Positions 47,151-58,204 of a DNA stretch of 64,000 nt are shown one piece after another. A program made the translations under genes and the position numbers. The notes under the pieces were generated by a model that saw only the letters and a program-made list of their open reading frames with translations, ran no database searches and had not been told where the DNA came from. Every line of letters begins with the position of its first letter. Positions within the stretch are counted from its first letter, which is position 1. Source of the stretch: Aspidiotus rigidus (lineage: Eukaryota > Arthropoda > Insecta > Hemiptera > Diaspididae); the NCBI GenBank assembly GCA_035079385.1, contig JAVHKY010000024.1, positions 1,054,001 to 1,118,000 of the forward strand. Direction: 5' to 3'.

Positions 47151-48275
47151 ATTGGGTGCTAACTAACTTTCAATCTATCCATTTGTCTTGTAACTACAAA
47201 GACAAAAATGAAAAAAAAAAAAACAAACAAACAGAATACGCAGTTATCTTAATGGCTATAACAATACTGTGTTGTGATTGGTTCACTCTCAGAAACTTCT
47301 CACAATAACATGACACTGTGTTTTTATTGGCTAATAAAGTGATGCTTAGTAAATGGTTCACTCTTTTGGCCTAAATGCTGTATTTCTATTTGCTACCTAG
47401 CTTTCTGCCATCCTATTGGTCAGTCCTGTTCTTCTTCTCTCGTCGAATCACCAGACCAAATGATTTTTCTCTTTTAAATGTGATTACATTGTTCAAGAAG
47501 ATGGCTTTCTTTCTCTTGCTTTTGCAATCTCCTCAGTTTCCTTCTGTTTGTACAATTCTCTACATCCCTCTCCATTGGGATGTTCTTTGTTACATTGCTT
47601 CCCAAACAGTGACTTGCCATCTTCTATCTCCCTTGACTTTTTGTACTCCTTTTCTCCTGATCTCGAACTTTCTTCCAGTGTAGATACCATCGCTTTGCTC
47701 ACAACTGAGCTTGTACACTCCGCTAGAGCTTTCCTTGTCCTTTTATCATTGCTGATTCTCTTCACCACGGGGCGTTATTATGGATGCCTACATTCACATC
47801 ACAGACGTTGAACGCCTTTCATCACCTTCTTTGTGCACTTTTCTATGTATGGTATCAATCCAGAATACTTTCTCGTCGTTTCATCATGAATTCCCTTCAT
47901 GGCTTCCATTTTCCTCAAACTCCCTCCACCACTTCTCTCTGGTAGCCGTTGTCTTCTGCGATCTTCTTCCTTGTCTAGATTCTTCAGGACAGAAATCAGC
48001 CAACAGTAGTAGTTCTGGATCGCCCCTAACTTGTGTCTGGAGTAGTGGTACGAAGAATTTCGGGATGATGGTGTCCGTATTCGTCAGCTTCCTGTAGATC
48101 TTGTATTCTGTCCGGTTGTTTATTAGCATAACATTTACTGTTGATGGTCTCATTTTCCCTGTCTGCTGCCATTTTGATGCTTCCGTTCATCGCATTTGTT
48201 TCAAGAAGTGTTGGTGTACGTATCCATTAGTGCCTGACCACACAATTAGGATACCCGAAGGTACTCTTGTAAACT
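47150..48275 (-). mobile_element. Penelope-like element: RT end, GIY-YIG and tail
   Basis: Minus strand. At 48150-48050 it reads NNRTEYKIYRKLTNTDTIIP, the reverse transcriptase C-terminal motif. Around 47990-47900 a degraded IAEDNGYQ-like linker appears, and at 47780-47560 a GIY-YIG relic (CTSSVV… and SREIEDGKSLFGKQCNKEHP). A non-coding tail with ATTGG boxes follows. Several frameshifts and stops. It mirrors 40150-40850. Confidence 0.75.
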
Positions 48276-48279
48276 AACT

Positions 48280-51200
48280 AATAGAGAGAATTTTTTCAAT
48301 ACCGCGCTCAATACGAGTTTCAATTAGAAGTAAATTGCTATCAGAGTCTCTTCTAGATCGTAGCGCTCCTTCTTTACAAGGATTTGAACCAAATACCTTC
48401 TCTAGTTCCGTTTTCACTCTTTTATCACCTGTCGGGTCAAGTACCTCACTCCTTCAGGTCTCTCTGTTACTTCACCCTTTTTTTTAGAGCAGAAACTGTC
48501 AATATTTTTGTAAATCCCCCTGATAAAGTCACGTCTCTTCTGCACTCGGAATTGGATGAAAATTTTTCAAGCTCCAACGTCACACCCTTTCTTCCTGCAA
48601 GTCAACTACCTCCTCTTCTTCGTCCTTCAGTCAACATTTTCCGAGCAGACTTCGAGCCGCCCATCAGATCAGACAATTTGTCTTTCTGTCGTGCAGTCGA
48701 AATTTTTGGGATTTCCTTGACAACGTCACCCTCCTTCTTTACTGGAATTGTGTCAGGTTTCGACGTTACACCCTCGTCCCTCTCAGGTCAGCCACTTCTT
48801 TCCTTCAAGCCTCATAGCTGACGTCACACACTCTTTAGGACAGACTTTTCGCCTGGAAATTTATTGTATGAGTAAGCCATTCTCTCTATTTACCCCCAAG
48901 AAAAATAATAGCGTGTTCCACGACTGAAAAAGATAGACAATTATTAGAGAGTATAGAAAATTGGGTCATTTTACTGTCTGATAAATCCTGTAACATCTTC
49001 ATATCTCTCATTATTCCTAGTGTCAACTGTTTCACACTTTGAATTTTTCTCGGTCTTTATTCTATAGTTTTTTTCCACCAGAAATCTACTTGTTTAGGGT
49101 CACAGACTCTCGTTGTTCGTCTAATTTTATGCACCGAGACCTGCACCAATAATTTTGCTTCGGCGGCAAGCTTCCGCGGGCGTTGATTTGTTATACGTCT
49201 TTCGAAGAACAAAATTATACACTCGAGCGTTGGCCTTTGAAGTGAAAATTGACCGTCCGCTAAAGAAGTGTGACCGACTACCAATATTGATGTAGCGCAG
49301 GGGAACATTTATCAATAATTATCGTGAGTAGGAGGCCGGCCAAACATATTCTTCTTAGGTCAACAATAACAGTTCTTCAGTACGAGAAAATAACGAAGAG
49401 GTTGATTTTGAATTGTACAGGCGTGTAGTACGTCTAAATATATAGTCCGAGCAGGTAATTTTCCAAGTCCGACCAGTTTCTATATATCGTATTCTTTTAA
49501 CCCCGTTCGACAATGGTAAAATAATCGTCGACTGAAATGAACGAACGTCCGCTTCCGCGGAACAGCTTCCACCAGATGAATAATGTTGGTAGAGGTACGA
49601 TTTATACACGAGCCTCACCTTATACTTTGTTGTTGAAACTCGCGAGCACCGGCTTATATAGTGTGCCACTATCGCTTGTATATTTTGTAATGCTTCCAAT
49701 CATCGTCGTTTTCTGGCCGTCATAAATATGCTCGACGATAGGCAAATACACACGATTATGCATCGATAAAGGAAACTGGTCGAACGGCGGAGCGATTAGA
49801 AGTGCGCATATATTAAGGAAAAAGAACGCCAGTTTTATCTAAGTATATTCCGAGGGTCGATTGTCGTGGCCGGCCAGGTAGACGCACGGTATCCGTCCTA
49901 AAGTGTGTCCCCTTTCTTTTGGAATGACAACAGTGTGGGCTGTCTACGAATCGAAAGCGTGTCTTCCGAAAAATTACCGCGACAATATTATTATTGCCAT
50001 TTCTTTTTCATCGTGTTAGAAACAGGGTCCGTTTTTTATTTCTCTTCCTGTCTCCGAAGAACAATAAAAATACATTGTATAAGATCGTCTCGTCTGCTCG
50101 GTATATTGATTTTATATACCTAGTCTTTAGAAGGGCTGGTAAGGCACGACACCACGTTCGTTCGGTAGACCGAAGTCGTAAATCTGCGACTACTATACTC
50201 GTATTATGGCAGCAGGGGACAGTCGAAATCGGTTGGTATTCGGAATTGTTTATGTGCCTCGAACACGTGTGTGCACTCGTATAGTGCGAGAGTGGAGGCA
50301 AAAAGTGGCTCGAGAATAAGAGTTGGATGCTGGCCCGGCGAACAGCGACGACAGTGGCCCCATGCGGAGCGGAAAAAAAACAGAAGATTACTCAATTCTT
50401 TCACTAAGTATTTGTAGGTTGTAACATGATTTTTGTGCAATTTTTACCTCGCAGTAGCAAAGGTCATACGGTTAGTCCCCATATTGTGTTATCTTGTCAC
50501 ATTGATAATGTATAATGCGCGCTATAAAGTGTGCCACTAAACTGCTTACATTGGTATAGTTAATGCTCGCGCTTTTAACACGTTACAGTGAAAATTTTAA
50601 GTGCTACAACTTTCTCACATTGGTGCGAGGTTTCGTTCCATTAGTGATCACTACAACTCCTCGACTGCATTAAAGGCATTTTTTATCGTCATCAATTATC
50701 CGTATAGTCTCAATGACGTGGAAATTGCGGTAAAGACGACGGTACGAGCAACAGCTGATGAGGTTTAATTTGGAGGAGAAGAGAGAGTCTGATGCAACAG
50801 CGATTCTGAAATTCCGTCGTAGCACAGCGTGAATTAAATATATTTTGTATATTTCGAGGAAAAAAAAAACTAGGTATCATCGATGATGGTAATAGAGATG
50901 AAACCGGTTGTTCCCGGCTAATTACGCGAAGATGTAGAAAGGTGCACGTGACTCTTAAATACTTCCTCGATGTCAAAGTTATAATGTCAGAACATATCAT
51001 GATCTGATAGCCTCGGGTTAATGATATGGGTGTTTTAATTCACCAAAAACGTTTATCAAATGCGTAGCAATATTTTCAACCGTAGCTCGTTTGTCTTATA
51101 CTCTTTCCAGTAAATGAGTTTCAAAAGAGAATTCTCGTCTACTGCACGCGAATTTACGGGGGGGGGGGGGAGAGAGAAGAAAGGTCATTAGAGACTGCCG

Positions 51201-51390
51201 AGCGGTATTGCCAACCGGGAATTTCAAAAATGTACCAATTTTGAAAAAATGTGGCACATTGGCACTTTTGTAGCGCATTTTCCCATTTTTTGGGGAACTA
51301 TAGTGACTTATTTTCCTCTTTCAGAAGTCACACGTGCCAAAATGCCACGGTTGGCCACACTGCTCTCAAGATTGAATGAGTAGTGAGAGC
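48280..51390. other. Intron, little recognisable content
   Basis: 48300-48830 has loosely repeated CAACGTCACACCC and TCAGTC phrases. 48830-51100 looks unique. A run of 13 G lies near 51160. No gene is supported. Confidence 0.35.
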
Positions 51391-51960
51391 TGACTTTGAC
51401 AGGGAAACTGTTTCATGTTTATTTTTTTGAGATAATCACCGTGCGCCATCTGGCAAAAAACTTGGAAAATGTCAACTCTCAGGTACATGTATTGGGGTTT
51501 AAACCTTCACTAGAGGGCGCTACTGAAAGGGTGAACAAGAGAACATATGTATGTTTGTTTGTACGTTGACTTTCAAACAGCTGTTATTTTTTCAATACCC
51601 CATTTATCACTATAATTCTCTTTGTTTCTAAAGTTGATGATGTGAATTACAAAATTTATGCTTGTATTTGCTTTGAAAAATGATACCCGATTAATTATGT
51701 CGATCGAAATTCCTCCATTTAAAAAGTATGGAAAGAAAAGGTGAATTTCGTTAGGGCTACCAGCTCCCCAACTCAAAGTTTAAACCCCAGTATGATAGGA
51801 GAGGGGCTTGGAAATTAGGATGCCACCTGCAACGGCGAGCGGGAAACCCTTAAGACCCGTATTGCACGGAAGGTCTTTCAAAAAGTAGAACATATGAAAA
51901 ATCCTATCATAATTATGTACGCTCGAGAGTCAACATTTTCTCAAGTCCCCCTCGTACCAT
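51390..51960. repeat. AACAGG-type repeat fragments
   Basis: GACAGGGAAACTGTTTCATG near 51400, then GCGCCATCTGGCAAAAAACT, a gap of other sequence, and CTCGAGAGTCAACATTTTCT near 51911-51960. Partial and decayed. Confidence 0.45.
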
Positions 51961-53472
51961 ATAATTATTTGAATTATTATTCCAATCATTATACTATTAT
52001 TAGAACAATAGTTCCATTAATTTATTATTTTCTAACACGAGTAATGGGATAAAAATATTTTAAAATTAAAATTAAAAAAAAAATCAATTATGAAGACCCA
52101 ATTTTTAATAAAAATTCTAATTCATTTTTAATGCTGAATAATAGTTTTAATTTTAATGTACTAGCTAGATAAACTTACTAATAATAATTTAATAATTCCA
52201 TTTAATTACCAAATAACATTGATTTTTTCATCTTTAGATGTAATTCATTCATGAACATACCATCAATAAAATATTAAAATAGATTGTATCCGTAATCAAT
52301 TAAGTAGAATTACTATAATAATTATTAAACCTTCAATTATTTTTATTTATGGTCAATGTTTCAGAAATTTGTGGAGTTTATTATAGATTTATACCAATTA
52401 AGATTGAATCTAATAAATGAAATAATTTTCCTTAATAAATTTAAATCTATTATTCAAATAATACCTAATAATTGATTTGTTTATAATATTATCAACAATA
52501 TTATTTTATTTATTATTTTTAATTAAAATTAATAAAATAAATTTAAATAAGAAAATTAAAATTGAGTAAAACACTTAAATTCTAAGTTTCATTTGATTTA
52601 TTCAATATATTCCATCCTTTAAACAAAAATTTAAGAATTAATTATTCAACATTAATAATAATTATAATGTCAATATTATAATTATTGATTAATAAAAAAT
52701 TTACTAATCATAACAAAAATCATTAAATTTGATCTTGAAAATAATCGAAATTATATATTTTCAAATCCAATTTTTTCATCAATTTTAATAATTATATAAT
52801 AAATATTACATTTTTTATATATTCAATTTCTCATGATATTTCTTTTATTTTGAATTTAACTTTCATATTACTTATAATACCTGACTTTGATTTTCTTTAT
52901 ATAAATAATTATAACATCATTTTTATAAATCTTTCACCTAATATAACTTCATTACCATTAATTTAATTGAATTTAATAAACTAATACTGTATTTTCAATT
53001 TTATCAATTTCAATACAATTAATGATAATGGATAATATAACAATGGGACATTCAATTTTTTATATATTATCAATAAAATTTTCAATTTATTTATATAGAT
53101 TAATTGAAATTTTTATCATTTTAATTCAATCATACATCTTTATTTCTTTAATTTTAATTAATATAAATTGAATAATCATTATAATATATCAGGCGCGGAT
53201 CCACGAGGGGGGGAAATGGGGAACCCCCCCCCCCCAAAAAAAAAAAAAAAAATCCCCCAAAAAACCAAAAAAACAACAAAAAATCTGTAGTATCGAAGAA
53301 AATGTAAAAAAAAAAAAAAAAAAAAAAAGGTCCTTTAAACTTTTTTTGGATTGTTTCCCCTCCCAAAGTGATCGTCTGGATCCGCGCCTGATATATAATA
53401 TAAATATCTTCAATTATCACTTGTCGATTACCAATTCAATAGGCCTAACGATTGAACCAAATACCCCTTTAT
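51960..53472 (+). pseudogene. Mitochondrial insertion: COX2-ATP8-ATP6-COX3 start
   Basis: Reads with the invertebrate mitochondrial code (TGA Trp, AGA Ser). COX2 begins near 51965 (IIWIIIPIIIL), includes SSLDVIHSWT near 52236-52265 and YGQC near 52348 with one extra T, then CGVYY and IESNKWNNF. ATP8-like MPNNWFVYNI lies near 52465, and ATP6 has SFDLFNIFHPLN near 52590 and IEIFIILIQSYIF near 53108-53145. After an inserted MITE, COX3 starts with LQLSLVDY near 53408. The order matches the ancestral insect mitochondrial genome. Multiple frameshifts show it is a nuclear relic. Confidence 0.82.
53190..53390. mobile_element. MITE with CAGGCGCGGATCCA ends
   Basis: 201 bp with perfect 14-base inverted ends, inserted between ATP6 and COX3 of the mitochondrial fragment. 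The flanks are ATATAT on both sides, so the duplication length is ambiguous in this AT-rich site. The interior has a C14 run, two long A runs and CCCCTCCC. Non-coding. Confidence 0.85.
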
Positions 53473-54130
53473 TAACAGGGAACCTGTTTTAGGGGGGGCT
53501 ATTTGAGAAATCTGGCGTGCGCCGTGCGCCGTCCAGCGAAAAACTTAGAAAAATTTCGACTCTCGAGCCATATATGATAGGAGAGGGACTTAGAAAAATT
53601 TCGAATCTGAAGCTATATATATGACAGAAGAGGGACTTGGAAAACTTTTGACTCTCGAGCTATATATGATAGGGGACAAATTTTCCCAAGTCTCCCTCCT
53701 ATCATAAATAGCTCGAGATTTGAGAAAAACTTGGACTTTCAAACTACATTATACTAGGCTTATTTTACGTCTAGGCCTTCTTTATACTAGCTTTATCTAG
53801 GTCTAGGCTTCCTTGAATTTTCAATACCAAATCCTATTTTACTCATAAAACAGGTTCCCTGCGTTCCTCGTTTAACTTCGTTAAGGAAGCCGTCGTTTTA
53901 TAATTTTAGTGATTAATACACCATCCAGGTCGAAATTATTTCAAGTCCTTCTCCTATCATAAATAGCTCTAGGGCCGAAATTTGTCCAAGTCCCCCTCCC
54001 CCTCTCCGTGACGTCATCAACCTTGGACCGCGAGGCAGGTCCAGGCTTGCTTGAATTCTCAATATCAAAACCAATTTGACTCATAAAACAGGTTCCCTGC
54101 GTTCCTCGTTCAACTGAACAGCTTATAAAA
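53473..54130. mobile_element. AACAGG-type modular repeat, complex copy
   Basis: AACAGGGAACCTGTTTTAGG at 53477, GCGCCGTCCAGCGAAAAAC, four units of CTCGAGCTATATATGATAGG type (53540-53730), the CTAG module, then ATAAAACAGGTTCCCTGCGT twice (53846 and 54085), and one TGACGTCA at 54009. It ends about 400 bases before the navigator exon. Confidence 0.65.
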
Positions 54131-54533
54131 AAGCTCTCCATATTATGTGTAAAACAAAATCCTTGTTTTCAAAAGTGGAATTTTGTTAGCCTAGTATACG
54201 GTCTAAATTCAGCTACAGGCCACGAACTCAATGAATTCTATATTGAGCATTCGGAAATTGTCAACTTTGAAATGGCCCCATAGTCCTTTCCAAACGAAGA
54301 CTGCGACAAAGTCTTCTACCTTTTCTTACCTTTGAGAATGGTTTCCAAGAAATTTTATCGTCTTTATTGCGTCTTGAAAGAAATCATGAGAAGGTGACAA
54401 GAGTAGGATCGTACTCTAGCGATTATTTTTTCCCCCATAGAGGCTGCGTTCATATTAGATTATCATTTTTTATGGCTAATTCTCAATCGACTCTTGCTTA
54501 ATTCGTGTTTGTTTGTTTTCTTCTGTCCATCAG

Positions 54534-54617
54534 GCGCACGTGGTCTCCGCATTTGAGAAATCGCTCTCCAGTATGACGCAGCGAATCCAACAATTGACTG
54601 CAAATAACGAAAAGAAG
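54534..54617 (+). CDS. sick: Neuron navigator exon 7 in window, coiled coil
   Basis: Acceptor CCATCAG, donor AAG|GTACGT, phase 0 on both sides. It encodes AHVVSAFEKSLSSMTQRIQQ and then LTANNEKK, the conserved navigator helix (AHVV-AFE-SL). Because it is entered in phase 0, it can accept either the upstream exon at 2136-2290 or the candidate alternative first exons at 38301 and 31363. Confidence 0.9.
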
Positions 54618-54923
54618 GTACGTTTTTGATTCGTGTACATAATTTCGCACTTGCAAATTATTTATAGTATACGTAATGCGACGATGCGTTAAATTTGCAA
54701 AATCAGCTGTATTTTATTTATTATTTTTCCCTCTTGTCGTCGCGTATACGCAAATTACGCTATTGTTCTTTTCTTCTATTACACCGGTTTCGGCGTGACA
54801 TTCTATCTGTTTTTTTTTTTTTTTTTTTTCATCGAGCACGCTTTTCACTTTCTACTATAATAGTATTTATTTATTGTATTGTACATTCGTAAATTGTTTT
54901 CTTCCTATCGTGCACGCATACAG

Positions 54924-55083
54924 GAATCAGAATTATCGGAAGCACGCCAGACCATCGAGTTGCTGAAAATGCAGAGTGGCGAGAGTGTAACGAAAGATGG
55001 TACACCCGCGCACAACAATTGCTCGCCGTCTTTAACCCGCAGACATACCATAAATACGACCATCGACTCTTCGAATCCTACAA
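54924..55083 (+). CDS. sick: Neuron navigator exon 8 in window
   Basis: Acceptor GCATACAG, donor ACAA|GTACGT, phase 0 in and 1 out. It encodes ESELSEARQTIELLKMQSGE, the end of a coiled coil, and a Ser/Thr-rich tail with SLTRRHTINTTIDSSNPT. Confidence 0.88.
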
Positions 55084-55563
55084 GTACGTGTTAACTAGTC
55101 TAGATTCTGATTGGTAAAACTGTACTGATTTACTGAAAAGAGGGTTACGTAGGCTGAGAACATCTTTTTTCTCGCGTCCGTTCTTTCGAGCCCAAATACT
55201 GTTCATGGCAATAGTATAGACCCAGAAACCGTAGTCTTTATTCGCGACCTGCCGTAGAAGGATGTAGAGACCCAGACTTCCGTTTTCTCCTTCCTAAGCC
55301 TTGGATTGGAATTGAAAGAGACCTCCCGAACAGTGAACAAATTTCGAGCGACATAATCCTTCGCAGAAAGATGACTTACCTTTTCTTCAGAGTGCTGGGG
55401 TTTGAACCTGTGAGACCTCTCACGTACAAGGCGCTGGCCTGGACTATTACAAAAATTTGCAAACTCCACTTCTGTTTCGTCCCTCAATCCAACTCTAATT
55501 TCGTTCCTCAACTATTGAGTTTTGAAAAATTCTCAAGTGTACAAATTCTACTTCATTAGTCAA

Positions 55564-55690
55564 CTTACAAGTGTACTTTCGGGGATTACCCCATTATCAG
55601 TTGTGTTGCAACTGGAGAAAAAGGCCTTAAATATGAGTTTTTATAGTTTAACACTGTTGTCTTTAGATTGAAAGTTAGCACATAGGTACT
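55564..55690 (-). mobile_element. Penelope-like terminal segment with hammerhead-like motif
   Basis: On the minus strand: GTGCTAACTTTCAATCTAAA, CAACAGTGTTAAACTATAAA, AAGGCC, then CTGATAATGGGG-TAAT-CCCC-GAAAGTACACTTGTAAG (written with stem breaks), a clean G4/C4 stem between CTGATAA and GAAA. Confidence 0.65.
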
Positions 55691-56575
55691 AATAAATTAT
55701 TCAATTTTTACATTTAAAATTTGATCTAAAAGTCATTTTTTAAATAAAATAATTATTAATTAATTATTTTCAAAATAATATTAATTATTCACAATTTTAG
55801 TATGATGAATTTTTATTTTATAATTCATCATTATAATTATTGTTTATTATTATTAAATTAAACGTAAAAATTTTCTTTGATCTCCAAAATTGATATTTAA
55901 TTTGAATTTTATATTTAAAATTTAATAAAATTATTAATATAAATTTACAATCTATAATTATCAAATTTTATTTTAATTTATTAAATTATAAGATCAATAA
56001 AATGCTAATATCAACAAATAAATATTATTTTGATGAATAATTTATTTGAAAAAAATTAATTTAATTATTGATATAACCATAATTAATAATGTTCCTATAG
56101 TGACATGAGTTGTATTATGAAATAATGTGATTATATAAAAAATGAATTGAATTTTTAAATTAAAGTATTATAGAAACATTCAAAATATTGTATTAAAATA
56201 AAATAAATTCTTAAAATAATGGTTAGTGAAAGAAATATATTAATAAATATAATAATGTTATTTATTTCATTAAAAATTATAATAGTAATACTTGAAGATA
56301 ATTATAGTGAAATAAAAAATTTAATTTGAATATGATTAGGCAAATTTTTTATTAAAAAATAAATTAAAATATTCATTTGAATCACATGAATAGAAGAAAG
56401 CAGAAAAAAATGATAATTCAGGTATAATAAATATAAAAAATGATTATTTTATTGATAATTTATTTAAAAAATTTTTAGAATTATAATTTTATTAGAATAA
56501 CAATAATGATAATTATATTAATGAAATTATAATATTTAAATTTAAAATTAAAGTTGAATAATATTATTATCATGC
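55690..56575 (-). pseudogene. COX3: Mitochondrial COX3 insertion, third copy
   Basis: The minus strand reads SSSITIIIFNE near 56290, IYFILMQYFECFYN near 56195-56155, THVTIGTLLIMVMSMIKLIF near 56105-56045 and then IIHHQNNIY…AFYWSYNLMN near 56035-55960. This follows COX3 through FHG-HVIIGT and the FGFEAAAWYWHFVDVVW region. There is no MITE at the position where the other two copies have one, so this shows the empty site. Penelope-like sequence lies on both sides. Confidence 0.8.
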
Positions 56576-56810
56576 TACTGAAGAACAAGGCTATAAACAT
56601 AAGTTTCACAGTACAACCTTATGATCCCATTGACTGTAATTGGTTCACTTGGTAGACCAATTTGCTGCGTGTCTATCAACTACCAGGTTTGCTACCATTT
56701 TATTGGTTGGTTCTGTTCTTTTTCTCTCGTCCAATCACCAGGCTGAATAATTTTTTGCTATCAAATGTGATTACATTGTTCAAGAAACTGGTTTTCTTTC
56801 TCTCTGCCTT
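56575..56810 (-). mobile_element. Penelope-like tail next to the third COX3 copy
   Basis: The minus strand has CCAAT boxes (ATTGG on +) and AAGCCTTGTTCTTCAGTAGC-like sequence, the same as 45610-45900. It is directly attached to the COX3 block. Confidence 0.65.
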
Positions 56811-56879
56811 TGCAACCTCTATCTGTTTCGGAACCAGAATTTGGAAAGTACTGTTCGACATTGAGGAAAACATGTGCCG

Positions 56880-57430
56880 AACTGATGACAGAACGTCAGT
56901 AATGCAGTGGAAGGACATAAATTTACAATAGAAGATACGATAGAACAACCTGATTTTGACAAAGGCAATACAGAGTGGTAATGGAGAAGAAGGACTACGC
57001 ATAAAAAAAAGAGTCAAAAAAGAGTCGTATATTGTAGAGAATTAATACCAAGAGCTGACAAAGGACCCGTCACAGAAATACTCGTACCAAAACAGGATGA
57101 AAGCTATGTTGAAAGAGAACAATTTACCTGGCATTGAAAGGACGCTTGTCATGAACCCTAACCCGGTAGCATCGAAATTCAAGGGCTTGTAAAACTTCAC
57201 AAAGCAAACAGTTCCATCCCTCTTTTTTGCTGATCATCAATACGCAGATACGTCCATTCTATTTTGTACGGCAGCTATGTTTTAAAAGTGAATCAATCAC
57301 AACACAGCATTGTTATACCCAATAGGATCAAAATGTTATACCATAAAAACTCATGTTTAAGGCCTTGTTCTTCAGTAGCGACACTACTGATGATGGGGTA
57401 ATACCCGAGAGTACTCTTGTAAGCTAACTA
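56880..57430 (+). mobile_element. Penelope-like RT N-terminal relic and tail
   Basis: The + strand reads LIPRADKGPVTEILVPKQDE, the DKG motif near the start of the reverse transcriptase, then frameshifted KFKGLVKLHKAN (the GLPK-HK motif). A half-MITE (57220-57274) follows, then a tail with CTGATGATGG at 57387, a short stem, GAGAGTACTCTTGTAAG and CTAACT. Confidence 0.7.
57220..57274. mobile_element. Half of a CTGCCGTACAAAG MITE
   Basis: TGCTGATCATCAATACGCAG and CGTCCATTCTATTTTGTACG match the right half of the element at 4725-4867. The left half is missing. Confidence 0.65.
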
Positions 57431-58064
57431 AATAAAGTAGAATTGTACACCTGATAATTTTCCAATATCTAGTGCTCTAACACCTCACCACGCTAAATAT
57501 GAGTCTCAACTCAACTGAGAGGGAGAGCGCAAAGACCACACCCGAGGATTCTGCCAAAGCCCCGGAAAAGTGAAAGCTTAAGGTCGCGTCAAACCCCTGG
57601 GATGTTTCCTCTGGTAGACGCATCCGTCTTTAGGAAGCTTTCAGTCAATCATATATCTTTTTTTGAGCGAGTTCCTCTGGATTCATTTATCCTCTTTGGC
57701 TCTCGAGCATTTTGTACAAATATCGCACGAGTCTAAACAAGGTCCAAAGTATATCGACTAGAAATACTAATCTTTTGTGTGGTCCACGACCGTATATACA
57801 TACCTTCATGTAAATTACAAGCCTGTGACTGCGTAAATGACAAATGCCGCGGATCTCATTAAGGTCAAGTGTAGCGGTAATTGACGTGCCCGCGCCGCTG
57901 TCTCAACGCCACGATTTGGACGTTGTCAATGTCGTTTCAATTGTATAGTGCGTGCTCGGAGACCAGCGGCTGCGAGAACCGCGATAAATTAACACGACCC
58001 GCCTGTCTGATCTAATTAAGTTTTGTACTAATAACTTCGTTCTCTTCCTTGTTGCTTACCTTAG

Positions 58065-58204
58065 GTAATAACATAGCCAGGCAATTGTCTACAGATTCGG
58101 TGTCTAGTTTGGTATCTTTATCCAGCGCGTGTAGCTTGTCCAGCGGTAATCAGCATTGTGATATGAACGCCGTGGATAAGAATGGAAAGAAAAAACGTGG
58201 TTGG
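58065..58204 (+). CDS. sick: Neuron navigator exon 9 in window
   Basis: Acceptor CTTACCTTAG, donor TGG|GTATGT, phase 1 in and 0 out. It encodes NNIARQLSTDSVSSLVSLSS, a Ser-rich block, and ends NGKKKRGW. The RQxSxDSVSS and KKKRxW motifs are conserved navigator features. Confidence 0.9.

Larger units (their letters stand above)
2291..54533 (+). other. Giant navigator intron (52,243 nt)
   Basis: Bounded by GTAAGT at 2291 and CCATCAG at 54527-54533. Both flanking exons are phase 0 and their products join naturally (…QISTN|AHVVSAFEKS…). It contains the whole nardilysin gene, at least one candidate alternative first exon, a satellite array, four mitochondrial insertions and many transposons. Confidence 0.85.
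55084..58064 (+). other. Navigator intron with a Penelope/COX3 chimera
   Basis: 2981-nt intron whose middle (55564-57430) is Penelope-like sequence enclosing a COX3 fragment. The remainder (57440-58050) looks unique. Confidence 0.7.

Noticed and set aside
48384..48821. 145-residue open frame
   Set aside because: It lies in loosely repeated sequence (CAACGTCACACC phrases) and the product is low-complexity without a recognisable domain.
53154..53420. Phe/Gly-rich frame on the minus strand
   Set aside because: Created by the A and C homopolymers of a MITE.
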